Positions 1 through 6,623 of a stretch of 64,000 nucleotides of DNA are shown here, piece by piece. Position numbers and translations under genes: made by a program. This stretch comes from Bacteroides intestinalis. GTDB lineage: Bacteria; Bacteroidota; Bacteroidia; Bacteroidales; Bacteroidaceae. Each line of letters begins with the position of its first letter. Position 1 is the first letter of the stretch. The DNA is taken from the NCBI RefSeq assembly GCF_003464595.1, contig NZ_QRZF01000014.1, forward strand, positions 83,805 to 147,804, read 5' to 3'. Under the pieces are notes generated by a model. It was not told the origin of the DNA, ran no database searches, and worked only from the letters and a program-made list of their open reading frames with translations.

Positions 1-1
1 A

Positions 2-106
2 CGAACAGGCAGGATTGCCTTATGCCGATGCGGAAAATCCTATAAACAACCCTTTTGCGATGGTACGCACCGAAAAATCCATTATAATGATTTATCTTTG
101 AAATAA
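2..106 (+). CDS. CDGSH iron-sulfur domain protein, C-terminal fragment
   Basis: The window opens inside a reading frame that ends at a TAA at 104-106. The last 34 residues contain CRCGKSYKQPFCDGTH, which matches the CDGSH signature CxC-x2-(S/T)-x3-P-x-C-D-G-(S/T)-H. In this family three Cys and one His bind a redox-active, labile [2Fe-2S] cluster. The start lies outside the window, so length and any second CDGSH motif are unknown. Short bacterial CDGSH proteins are usually 60-80 residues, so about half may be visible. It converges with the YigZ gene, 29 bp apart. The family call rests on the motif; the cellular role is unknown. Confidence 0.85.
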   Translation, partial: RTGRIALCRCGKSYKQPFCDGTHRKIHYNDLSLK

Positions 107-135
107 ACGTACTGGGCCACCAGGGAGCCGGGACA

Positions 136-738
136 TTACTCTTCTTCGAAGCGTAATGTCTCCACTTTTTCAAGACGTGCCTTCAACTTCGGCATCATCG
201 ACTTGCGGATACGAAGTATCATACGGCAATCCATATCATACGACTGTTCCAGTATTTCCGGTTCTTCCTCCTTTACAATGCGCATTACATCATTCATAAA
301 AGGATATTCAAACAAGAAGGTTACCGTTTCATCTACCGTTTTTTCTATCACTTCGGCAGCAGCTATCGCCTCAGCAGCAGCAGCTTTATAAGCAACTATC
401 AATCCACTTGTTCCCAATTTAATACCACCGAAATAGCGGACTACGATTATCAGAATATCCGTGAGTTCATTGGAATTTATCTGTCCCAGGATCGGTTTGC
501 CTGCCGTGCCGGAAGGTTCTCCGTTATCATTGGCGCGGAAATCCTTACGTTCGGATCCCAACATATAAGCGTAACAGACGTGACGGGCATCATAATATTT
601 CTTCTGATAAACTTCCAGATGCGATTTTACCTCATCGACAGTACGCACAGGTAGGGCGATAGCAATGAATTTGCTACGCTTCTCGGTGTAAATCCCTTCG
701 GAAGGGGCGCTTATGGTTTTATAGGTATCTTCACTCAT
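136..738 (-). CDS. yigZ: YigZ/IMPACT family protein (UPF0029)
   Basis: This 200-residue protein carries the family hallmarks DNGEPSGTAGKPIL (about residues 71-84) and VVRYFGGIKLGTSGL (about 99-113), followed by a C-terminal ferredoxin-like half. YigZ/IMPACT proteins have an N-terminal fold related to ribosomal S5 domain 2 and are linked to translation control, but the biochemical role in bacteria is unsettled. The frame stays open 30 codons further upstream, but I chose the ATG at 736-738 because the translated homology begins there. A TATCTTTG box (743-750) also sits only 4 nt before it, so the mRNA may be leaderless. The gene appears monocistronic. Confidence 0.9.
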   Translation of the reverse strand: MSEDTYKTISAPSEGIYTEKRSKFIAIALPVRTVDEVKSHLEVYQKKYYDARHVCYAYMLGSERKDFRANDNGEPSGTAGKPILGQINSNELTDILIIVVRYFGGIKLGTSGLIVAYKAAAAEAIAAAEVIEKTVDETVTFLFEYPFMNDVMRIVKEEEPEILEQSYDMDCRMILRIRKSMMPKLKARLEKVETLRFEEE

Positions 739-742
739 GCTG

Positions 743-750
743 CAAAGATA
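743..750 (-). promoter_or_regulatory. -7 box of yigZ, next to the start codon
   Basis: TATCTTTG on the minus strand matches the Bacteroides -7 consensus TAnnTTTG. It ends 4 nt before the ATG, so initiation at the usual distance would fall on or beside the start codon. No good TTG -33 box is seen at the expected distance. Confidence 0.6.
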
Positions 751-812
751 GGGATTATTTAACTTTTTTGCTTGAAAAAGGGCATAGATGTTTATCTTTA
801 TGATATATTTAT

Positions 813-820
813 TATATTTG
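813..820 (+). promoter_or_regulatory. -7 box and long leader of the 929-1537 gene
   Basis: TATATTTG matches TAnnTTTG. The predicted leader is about 100 nt and contains a possible hairpin: GGATCT at 871-876 can pair with AGATCC at 901-906, or alternatively CTTGT at 881-885 with ACAAG at 898-902. Confidence 0.5.
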
Positions 821-928
821 TAAAACATAAAATAATCAATAGGAAAAAATCAGATTATGGGTATGTATCAGGATCTCATGCTTGTAATTTAAGAATAACA
901 AGATCCTTTATTGCTAATACTTATCGCT

Positions 929-1537
929 ATGAACAACAAGCTGTTTACCTTCCTCGACCCTCTATTGGGGTACATCGACAATGGACGTTTCTTCCGTGAA
1001 CCTTTCCGCTGGCTCTACGTCATCTTTGCCGTACTAAATCTGCTGTTTCCTATTGCAATTCTGGTGAAAGTCATTGACATGGGTTTCTTCAAGTTCGCTG
1101 AAGGGAAAGCAATCTTTGCTTTCATTCTGGTATTTATTATTCTCTGCGGTGGTGCATGGGGCAGTTATCTGCTTTGGATGAACCGGAAAAATAAATTGAA
1201 AGACATTATTCAGGAAAACAACGAATTCATCGCCATCCCTGTCGTATCCCATCTGACACAGACAATAGGTGAATGGCTCGGAATTTATATCGGTGTTATT
1301 GGTACGCTCTGCTCACTGATTATCGCACTCTTTGCAGCCAATGAGTTGCAATATATCATGCCGGTATCCACAGGTATCTTCTTCCTCATGCCGATATACG
1401 GTTTCCTGATTGTTGTATTTGCCCGCCTGCTTGCAGAGCTATATCGTGCTTTGGCAGTTATCGCCAATAATACCAGAAAGTTAGCGAAAACAGAAGCTAA
1501 AGTTGAAGCTAAGCTGGAAGATACAGAAGAAGTTTAA
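929..1537 (+). CDS. Four-helix integral membrane protein of unknown function
   Basis: The protein has 202 residues with four predicted membrane helices (about 27-49, 62-83, 116-137 and 145-166), a short cytoplasmic-type loop between helices 2 and 3 rich in Lys/Glu/Asn, and a charged C-terminal tail of Lys/Glu/Ala repeats that may form a short helix. I do not recognise the family. The ATG at 929 is preferred over upstream non-ATG options because the hydrophilic N-terminus starting MNNKLFTF reads like a natural start. It is followed after 6 nt by glycerate kinase, so the two are probably co-transcribed. Confidence 0.75.
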   Translation: MNNKLFTFLDPLLGYIDNGRFFREPFRWLYVIFAVLNLLFPIAILVKVIDMGFFKFAEGKAIFAFILVFIILCGGAWGSYLLWMNRKNKLKDIIQENNEFIAIPVVSHLTQTIGEWLGIYIGVIGTLCSLIIALFAANELQYIMPVSTGIFFLMPIYGFLIVVFARLLAELYRALAVIANNTRKLAKTEAKVEAKLEDTEEV

Positions 1538-1543
1538 AGATAA

Positions 1544-2668
1544 ATGAAGAAAGTAGTCATAGCCATTGACTCCTTCAAAGGATGTTTACCCTCGGCAGAG
1601 GCTGGAAAAGCAGCTGCCGAGGGTATTCGTTCCGTATACCCGGAATGTGAAATTCTCTGTCTGCCCATAGCCGATGGTGGTGAAGGGATGTTGGATGTCC
1701 TGATTGCGGCAACAAACGGACAAATGATTCATATCTCCGCTCACAACCCTCTCATGGAGTGGCACGATACTTATTATGGCATTTCGGAAGATGGAAAAAC
1801 TGCTTTCATAGAAATGGCAAATATCAGCGGCTTACCCTTAGTTCCGCCGGAGAAAAGAAATCCAATGTTGACTACCACTTATGGCACCGGTGAACTTATC
1901 CGTAATGCATTGGAACGCGGTTGCCGCAACTTTATCATTGGCATCGGTGGCAGTGCAACAAATGATGCCGGACTTGGAATGCTTCAGGCATTAGGGTTCC
2001 GGTTCCTAGACAAAGAAGGAAAAGAATCAGGAATCGGCAACGGGGAATCATTGACCCAAGTGGATACAGTAGATATTACCCATATTCACCCGGCATTGAA
2101 TAGCTGCCATTTTACGGTTGCCTGCGATGTACAAAATCCATTTTATGGTCCCGAAGGAGCTGCATATGTCTTTGCACCTCAAAAGGGAGCAGACAGGAAA
2201 ATGGTAGAAATATTAGATACAGGATTACGACACTTTTCAAAAGTGATCCGCTATGCAACAGAGAAAGATATCTCCAATCACCCCGGAGCAGGTGCTGCCG
2301 GAGGTATGGGAGGCAGTTTGTTGGCTTTCCTGAATGCGGAACTGAAACCCGGTATACAACTGTTGCTGGATATACTTGATTTCAGCAATAAAATAAAGGG
2401 AGTTGATTTAATAATCACCGGAGAAGGTAAAGCTGATAAGCAAACATTGATGGGTAAAGTGCCTTCGGGGATACTTACTGAGGCTCACCAACAAAATATT
2501 CCGGTCATCCTGCTGGCAGGCAAAGTAGAAGATGCAGATGAATTACAACAGGCGGGATTTCAAGGGGTATTCTCTATCAATCCCCCATTTTTGTCATTAG
2601 AGCAAGCCATGCAACCGGATGTTGCACGCAAAAACATCCAACAGACGGTAGAAGCTATTTTACTATAG
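1544..2668 (+). CDS. glxK: Glycerate 2-kinase (GlxK/GarK family)
   Basis: This is a full-length 374-residue glycerate kinase, which phosphorylates D-glycerate with ATP to 2-phosphoglycerate and feeds lower glycolysis. The N-terminus reads KKVVIAIDSFKGCLPSAEA, the family signature, followed by PIADGGEGMLDVL and a GIGGSATNDAGLGMLQALG nucleotide-binding segment. ITGEGKADKQTL near residue 290 is also typical. The gene starts 6 nt after the upstream membrane protein. Its TAG stop overlaps the stop of the convergent flavoprotein gene in the palindrome CTATAG. A glycerate/hydroxypyruvate-reductase-like gene lies at 39.4 kb but is not linked. Confidence 0.93.
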   Translation: MKKVVIAIDSFKGCLPSAEAGKAAAEGIRSVYPECEILCLPIADGGEGMLDVLIAATNGQMIHISAHNPLMEWHDTYYGISEDGKTAFIEMANISGLPLVPPEKRNPMLTTTYGTGELIRNALERGCRNFIIGIGGSATNDAGLGMLQALGFRFLDKEGKESGIGNGESLTQVDTVDITHIHPALNSCHFTVACDVQNPFYGPEGAAYVFAPQKGADRKMVEILDTGLRHFSKVIRYATEKDISNHPGAGAAGGMGGSLLAFLNAELKPGIQLLLDILDFSNKIKGVDLIITGEGKADKQTLMGKVPSGILTEAHQQNIPVILLAGKVEDADELQQAGFQGVFSINPPFLSLEQAMQPDVARKNIQQTVEAILL

Positions 2669-3235
2669 CTTATGTACTACCTTACGACAACGTTTTATTT
2701 CCCGTTCCGTCAGTCCGGGATGTTGTTTTGTCCCCCCCTTTTCAATGGCTGAAACGACTTTAAAACCACTCCATTTCAGAATCTCTTTTAATGCCTTCAC
2801 CACTCCTCTCGTCTGGTTGAAAAAGATATTGAAAGGATACGGAGTGGTACAGGTACTTACAATAACCGCCTTCTTCCCTTTATGCAAACCGATGGGAATA
2901 CCTCGCGAAGTCTCCCCCATCATTCCATACACCATACGGTCGAACATCACTTTCAGTTGTCCGGGCAGATTTCCCCAGTAACAAGGAGCACCGATAATCA
3001 AGGCATTGGCTTCTTCTATCTGTTTCAGGACCCGTTGTGCATCATCTTCCGGCAGACAGCATTTCAATTTTTCACGGCAACTCATGCATCCAATGCAAGG
3101 ACGAATACTCAAGTCGGCTACCCTGATAACAGAAACATCATCACCATTAGCCTTAGCTTCTGCTTCCATCCATTGCAGCATCTTTGAGATATGTCCCTGT
3201 TTGCGGGGACTTCCGTTGATTATTAATATTTTCAT
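2663..3235 (-). CDS. Iron-sulfur flavoprotein-like NAD(P)H-dependent FMN reductase
   Basis: This 190-residue flavodoxin-fold protein begins KILIINGSPRKQGHISKML, the FMN phosphate-binding loop, and has the FMN segment GAPCYWGNLPGQLKVMFDR. Four cysteines in the compact pattern C47-x2-C50-x2-C53-x5-C59 (CIGCMSCREKLKCC) match the spacing that binds a [4Fe-4S] cluster in Isf-type iron-sulfur flavoproteins, so electron transfer between NAD(P)H, FMN and a cluster is plausible. The ATG at 3233-3235 is used because the fold starts there. It lies 13 nt downstream of the FKBP gene in one operon. The substrate is unknown. Confidence 0.82.
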   Translation of the reverse strand: MKILIINGSPRKQGHISKMLQWMEAEAKANGDDVSVIRVADLSIRPCIGCMSCREKLKCCLPEDDAQRVLKQIEEANALIIGAPCYWGNLPGQLKVMFDRMVYGMMGETSRGIPIGLHKGKKAVIVSTCTTPYPFNIFFNQTRGVVKALKEILKWSGFKVVSAIEKGGTKQHPGLTEREIKRCRKVVHKL

Positions 3236-3248
3236 GACTATCCTGTAT

Positions 3249-3650
3249 TTACGCAATTCCCAATAATTGAACTTCAAATATTAAAGTGGAAAAAGCAGGA
3301 ATAGGTCCGCTGGTACGTGTACCGTATCCCATTGTATAAGGAATATACACAATCCAATGATCTCCTATATGCATCCGCTGCAATGCTATTTGCCAGCCTT
3401 CAATGACTTCATTCAAGCGAAAAGCTTCAGGATAGTTCCGTCTCCAGGAGTTATCAAATTCACGACCATTTATCAAAGAGCCTCTATAGTGTACTGTCAC
3501 GATGCTATTCAAGCGGGGAGTATTGTCCCCGGTACCCTCTTCCAATACCCGATATAGAATGCCACAGGGTAGTTCTTTTATATCTTCCTCTGTACGCAAT
3601 GATTCCATATAACTTTCATTCTGCAACTTATATTCTTCTTTTCTTCCCAT
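3249..3650 (-). CDS. FKBP-type peptidyl-prolyl cis-trans isomerase
   Basis: The protein has 133 residues with one FKBP domain (about 45-133). The conserved run VTVHYRGSLINGREFDNSW, the VIEGWQIALQRM segment and the C-terminal strand FSTLIFEVQLLGI are typical. FKBPs isomerise X-Pro bonds during folding. No signal peptide or lipobox is visible at the N-terminus, which is hydrophilic, so it is probably cytoplasmic, unlike many Bacteroides FKBP lipoproteins. It is the first gene of a two-gene operon with the flavoprotein. Confidence 0.88.
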   Translation of the reverse strand: MGRKEEYKLQNESYMESLRTEEDIKELPCGILYRVLEEGTGDNTPRLNSIVTVHYRGSLINGREFDNSWRRNYPEAFRLNEVIEGWQIALQRMHIGDHWIVYIPYTMGYGTRTSGPIPAFSTLIFEVQLLGIA

Positions 3651-3693
3651 ATCTTATTATTCCTAAATGATAATATTAGCGACTTCTCCTCTG

Positions 3694-3724
3694 CAAAAGT
3701 ACAACATTTATAATAGCTACCCAA
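3694..3724 (-). promoter_or_regulatory. Promoter of the FKBP-flavoprotein operon
   Basis: TACTTTTG at 3694-3701 is the -7 box. A TTTTTG -33 box ends at 3722 on the minus strand, giving a 20-nt spacer, the classical Bacteroides arrangement. It is back to back with the promoter of the gene at 3786. Confidence 0.65.
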
Positions 3725-3750
3725 AAACTGGCTAAGCTCATATCACGATT

Positions 3751-3781
3751 TTGGAGATTATGTGAATAAGCGGTATCTTTG
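3751..3781 (+). promoter_or_regulatory. Promoter of the aspartate-dehydrogenase-like gene
   Basis: A -33 TTG (3751-3753, within TTTTGG) and a -7 TATCTTTG (3774-3781) are separated by 20 nt. The ATG at 3786 follows the -7 box by 4 nt, the same spacing as at yigZ, again predicting a leaderless or nearly leaderless transcript. Confidence 0.65.
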
Positions 3782-3785
3782 TTCC

Positions 3786-4577
3786 ATGAAAAAATTAGTT
3801 ATTGTCGGATGTGGACGACTCGCCGGAATAGTTTCGGATGCAGTTGTCAATGGCTTGTTGCCTGATTATGATTTGATTGGAGTATATTCGCGCACTGCTG
3901 AAAAAGCAGAACGCATCGTTACTAAAATGCAGCAACATGGAAAATCTTGTGTGGCATGCGCTACACCGGAAAGTTTACTGGCACTGAAACCTGATTATCT
4001 CGTAGAGGCCGCCTCTCCTGCTGCCATGAAAGAGATTGCTTTGCCTGCTTTAAAAAACGGCATTTCAATCGTTACCCTGTCCATCGGAGCTTTGGCAGAT
4101 AACACTTTCTATAAAGAAGTAATGGAAACCGCCCAGGCAAACGGTACTCGCGTATACATCGTTTCCGGTGCTACCGGAGGATTCGACGTTCTGCGGACAG
4201 CCTCTCTGATGGGAAATGCAAAAGCAAAATTCTTCAATGAAAAAGGGCCCAATGCCCTGAAAGGAACAGCGGTATATGATGAATCTTTGCAAACTGAACA
4301 GCGTGTCGTCTTCTCAGGAAATGCGACCGAAGCCATAGCTATGTTCCCTACTAAAGTCAATGTAGCTGTTGCCGCTTCATTGGCATCTGTCGGTCCGGAA
4401 AATATGGAAATGTCCATGCAGTCTACTCCCGGATTCACGGGGGATACCCAAAGGGTGGAAATAAAAAATGATCAGGTTCATGCTGTAATAGATGTGTACA
4501 GCGCCACAGCAGAAATAGCAGGGTGGTCTGTAGTAAACACCCTGCTTAATATTACATCACCGATTGTATTTTTCTGA
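3786..4577 (+). CDS. nadX: L-aspartate dehydrogenase-like protein (NadX family)
   Basis: The protein has 263 residues. A Rossmann motif at the N-terminus (VIVGCGRLAG) is followed by the DapB/NadX-like central region PDYLVEAASPAAMKE and the signature VSGATGGFDVLRTA. Aspartate dehydrogenase oxidises L-aspartate to iminoaspartate for NAD synthesis or works in reverse as an amination. The ATG at 3786 is chosen over an in-frame ATG at 3762, because the upstream codons lie within the promoter. No nadA or nadC is nearby, so the physiological role is inferred from the family only. It converges with the next gene, 5 bp apart. Confidence 0.8.
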   Translation: MKKLVIVGCGRLAGIVSDAVVNGLLPDYDLIGVYSRTAEKAERIVTKMQQHGKSCVACATPESLLALKPDYLVEAASPAAMKEIALPALKNGISIVTLSIGALADNTFYKEVMETAQANGTRVYIVSGATGGFDVLRTASLMGNAKAKFFNEKGPNALKGTAVYDESLQTEQRVVFSGNATEAIAMFPTKVNVAVAASLASVGPENMEMSMQSTPGFTGDTQRVEIKNDQVHAVIDVYSATAEIAGWSVVNTLLNITSPIVFF

Positions 4578-4582
4578 TTCTA

Positions 4583-5467
4583 TTATCGGTTAAATTCTTC
4601 TATATTGGCCAGTACTTTCTCGCTCAGGCGGTCAAACGCCTGGCGTGTACGGCCTGTAGAAACCTGCATACAACGTACATGAGGATGATTCAGAAGATGC
4701 TCTCCTCCTAATGCTCCCACCGTATCACAAAAACACAGATTATCACCTTCCAACCATTTGGTAAATGCAACTTCATCCCATGCCGGAGACAATCCGGTAT
4801 TAAACATTATTTTCTTATTTCCGAGTTGCTCAAATTCTGCCTCATGTAGAAGAACTGTATTCTTATTAAGACAACAGAAAATGACTTCATTTTGGGCAAG
4901 AAGTTCACTCAATGATAAGAAGCGATACCCTTTGGCTCTCGCATCCTGTTTTTCACTACGACCGAAATAAGAAATATCCGCCCCGAAGAATTTCAGTGCA
5001 TCTGCAATCATACCGCCGGATTTACCCAAGCCGACGATGCCTACTTTCAGTCCGGTGATCTCCCGGGGCATATCCTCCCAAGGATCTTGTCCAAATCCAT
5101 GCAGGCAACGTACCAATTCACTGACTACATATTCCACTACACCTTCATCACCATAATCCCGGATACCGGTTACAGTGATACCCCGCTCATTCGCATAACG
5201 AATGTCTACATTAGCACTTTCGGGAGAATACAATGAACAACACATACCGATATACTTAATATCGGGACACTTCTCCAGTACGGCACGGTTTATCTGGGAA
5301 GTATAACTCAGAAGCACGGCATCGGCATCTCCGATACGAGCTACTATTTCATCATCCCCTGCCGGTACATCAGGATACATAACGACTTCATCTGCATAGG
5401 AGTGCAGTGCTTTTTCTGCTGATGGAATCAGACTTACAGGCTCTATTGCTACAAGTTTACGAAACAT
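4583..5467 (-). CDS. D-2-hydroxyacid dehydrogenase-fold protein lacking the catalytic triad
   Basis: This 294-residue protein has the two-domain fold of the D-2-hydroxyacid dehydrogenase family and a good NAD motif, VGIVGLGKSGG (about 142-152). The catalytic parts are altered. The segment that is normally N-(T/A)-x-R-G-x-x-(V/I)-(D/N)-E reads NTGLSPAWDE (223-232) with no Arg. The usual Asp-Val-x-x-x-Glu-Pro and Pro-His-x-(G/A) motifs are replaced by CDTVGALGGEHLL and MQVSTGRTR, with no catalytic His. It probably binds dinucleotide but is unlikely to be an ordinary dehydrogenase. The start at 5465-5467 begins the conserved fold. Confidence 0.78.
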   Translation of the reverse strand: MFRKLVAIEPVSLIPSAEKALHSYADEVVMYPDVPAGDDEIVARIGDADAVLLSYTSQINRAVLEKCPDIKYIGMCCSLYSPESANVDIRYANERGITVTGIRDYGDEGVVEYVVSELVRCLHGFGQDPWEDMPREITGLKVGIVGLGKSGGMIADALKFFGADISYFGRSEKQDARAKGYRFLSLSELLAQNEVIFCCLNKNTVLLHEAEFEQLGNKKIMFNTGLSPAWDEVAFTKWLEGDNLCFCDTVGALGGEHLLNHPHVRCMQVSTGRTRQAFDRLSEKVLANIEEFNR

Positions 5468-5493
5468 AGTTTTTAATTTTTGAAAGGGCGAAG

Positions 5494-5697
5494 TTAACAA
5501 AAAGAGTTATATAAAACAAAAGAGCTGCCATCGATCATACGTGACAACTCTTTCTTACTATCTTTACGACAATACTTTTTCTTGTTTTTATGCGGACGGT
5601 CTTTTGCAATCCAACGCCCACCATTGCGTTCCAACTCTATCAAGCGGTTCGCCTCTTTGAATGCCGACAGGGCATCCCTACGTTTTTTCGTTTTCAT
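5494..5697 (-). CDS. Small basic protein of unknown function (67 aa)
   Basis: The 67-residue product is rich in Lys/Arg, with an amphipathic first half (KTKKRRDALSAFKEANRL) and a strongly basic middle. I do not recognise the family; a nucleic-acid or ribosome-associated role is only a guess from charge. Support comes from a TACCTTTG box about 50 nt upstream, Bacteroides-like codon use and a terminator-like hairpin at its 3' end. The oddity is that this hairpin (5522-5550) falls inside the last codons, so the C-terminal 17 or so residues are encoded by the terminator. Confidence 0.6.
   Translation of the reverse strand: MKTKKRRDALSAFKEANRLIELERNGGRWIAKDRPHKNKKKYCRKDSKKELSRMIDGSSFVLYNSFC
5515..5555 (-). 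terminator. Terminator-like hairpin at the end of the 67-aa gene
   Basis: On the minus strand GAGTTGTCA (5550-5542) pairs with TGGCAGCTC (5530-5522), including G-U pairs, around an 11-nt loop, and is followed by a TTTTGTTTTAT tract. The stem resembles the one at 6021-6045. Confidence 0.55.
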
Positions 5698-5745
5698 TGT
5701 TCTACAACTTTATACATTACAAATAGCTAAAAGGCTAAGGTTTTG

Positions 5746-5753
5746 CAAAGGTA
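5746..5753 (-). promoter_or_regulatory. -7 box of the 67-aa gene
   Basis: TACCTTTG on the minus strand, about 48 nt before the ATG. Confidence 0.5.
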
Positions 5754-5769
5754 GCCAATTTTGTCGAAA

Positions 5770-5943
5770 CTATCCCCTGCTACCCAAACTATTCTTATCC
5801 GGATTGATCTCGGAAACCATATTACGCACTTCTTTCTTATCAACTTTAGAATATAATCCCAATTGTCGTCCAGGTAATGTTTCCTCCGCATTCGTCTGTA
5901 TCTTACTCTTTTCTTCAAGAGTCTTTTCTTCTTTTTTATCCAT
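5770..5943 (-). CDS. Small charged protein of unknown function (57 aa)
   Basis: Reading the minus strand from the ATG at 5941-5943 gives 57 residues beginning MDKKEEKTLEEKSK and ending in a Gly/Ser-rich tail, with a TAG at 5770-5772. It is hydrophilic, without membrane segments or cysteines. Its composition (Lys/Glu/Asn, no low-complexity runs) is far more protein-like than the overlapping 93-residue frame, which is full of Arg/Lys runs. No homologue is recognised. It sits between the 67-aa gene and the small membrane protein, all on the minus strand. Confidence 0.45.
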   Translation of the reverse strand: MDKKEEKTLEEKSKIQTNAEETLPGRQLGLYSKVDKKEVRNMVSEINPDKNSLGSRG

Positions 5944-6012
5944 ATTGTTATCTGGTTTAGGTTAATTACTGAAATAGTAACAAACAGACAACCGCTAAGG
6001 TTCTCCATTATA

Positions 6013-6050
6013 GAAAAAAAGAGCTGTCAACAACTGTGACAACTCTTATA
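6013..6050 (-). terminator. Intrinsic terminator of the small membrane protein gene
   Basis: On the minus strand GAGTTGTCA (6045-6037) pairs with TGACAGCTC (6029-6021) over 9 bp, followed by seven T residues. It lies 30 bp after the stop at 6080. Confidence 0.75.
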
Positions 6051-6079
6051 TTTCTGAAAACTCCTTGAATGAAGCTCAA

Positions 6080-6481
6080 TTACTGCTTCTTACTAAGCTT
6101 TAACTCCGTAATGAAAGCAACGATAAGGCCGATACCACCGAATACCAGAACACAAGCTCCATAAACCATAGAAACCGTTTCCCTGTAAATGCGCCAGTCA
6201 TTCATATTCTTATCCAGATAACCGGGGACCGAAGTTGTACAAATTACAAATCCGATCAATAACCCTAAGCCCATACCTGCTAACAGACAGCCAATCTTCA
6301 ATGCTGAGAATGAGAAGTTACTGCAGAGCTTCGGCCCATAGGTAGTATCCGGGACAAATTTATCTCCCATTTTCTCAATGAGCAGCAAGCGCTCTTTCTT
6401 ACATACAAACAGCTCAAACAATTTGTAAATACCTAATGTAATAATTGCCATGATTGTAGGCACCATAATAAAATCCATCAT
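6080..6481 (-). CDS. Small three-helix membrane protein linked to an ECF sigma locus
   Basis: The protein has 133 residues with three hydrophobic segments (about 5-25, 57-85 and 105-127). A basic loop follows the first helix (CKKERLLLIEKMGDK), and a segment of about 20 polar residues separates helices 2 and 3. It resembles short Bacteroides membrane proteins annotated DUF6249, which I give as a tentative family. It is transcribed away from the sigma factor operon, and its promoter matches the sigma operon promoter in both sequence and spacing. That makes it a likely member of the same regulon, perhaps an envelope-stress effector. It could start one codon later at the second Met. Confidence 0.75.
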   Translation of the reverse strand: MMDFIMVPTIMAIITLGIYKLFELFVCKKERLLLIEKMGDKFVPDTTYGPKLCSNFSFSALKIGCLLAGMGLGLLIGFVICTTSVPGYLDKNMNDWRIYRETVSMVYGACVLVFGGIGLIVAFITELKLSKKQ

Positions 6482-6523
6482 ATTCGTTTCGTTTTAAATT
6501 AGTATTTTTGTTCCTTTGTACAC

Positions 6524-6555
6524 TTTAGACGCAGTGTTTTTTCTAAGGTTACACC
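6524..6555 (-). promoter_or_regulatory. ECF-type promoter of the small membrane protein
   Basis: On the minus strand TGTAACC is followed by a 15-nt spacer and CGTCTAAA (the -10 occupies 6524-6531). The elements and spacing match the facing promoter at 6587-6616. The predicted 5' leader is about 38 nt. Confidence 0.65.
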
Positions 6556-6586
6556 TTTTATCGAAAAAAATATTTCTCACGAATCC

Positions 6587-6616
6587 TGTAACCTCTTATA
6601 GAGAGTTGCGTCTAAA
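6587..6616 (+). promoter_or_regulatory. ECF-type autoregulatory promoter of the sigma operon
   Basis: TGTAACC, 15 nt, then CGTCTAAA ending at 6616. The ATG at 6624 lies at or just after the predicted start of transcription. Motif and spacing resemble ECF promoters of the TGTAAC/CGTC type, which their own sigma factors usually recognise. Confidence 0.65.
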
Positions 6617-6623
6617 AGATAAA

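Noticed and set aside
2660..2671. Shared stop palindrome CTATAG between glycerate kinase and the flavoprotein
   Set aside because: Real but unremarkable: close convergent genes often overlap by a few bases.
5727..6008. A 93-codon minus-strand frame overlapping the 57-aa gene
   Set aside because: Composition is dominated by Lys/Arg and aromatic runs typical of a shadow frame; the alternative frame at 5770-5943 is more protein-like.
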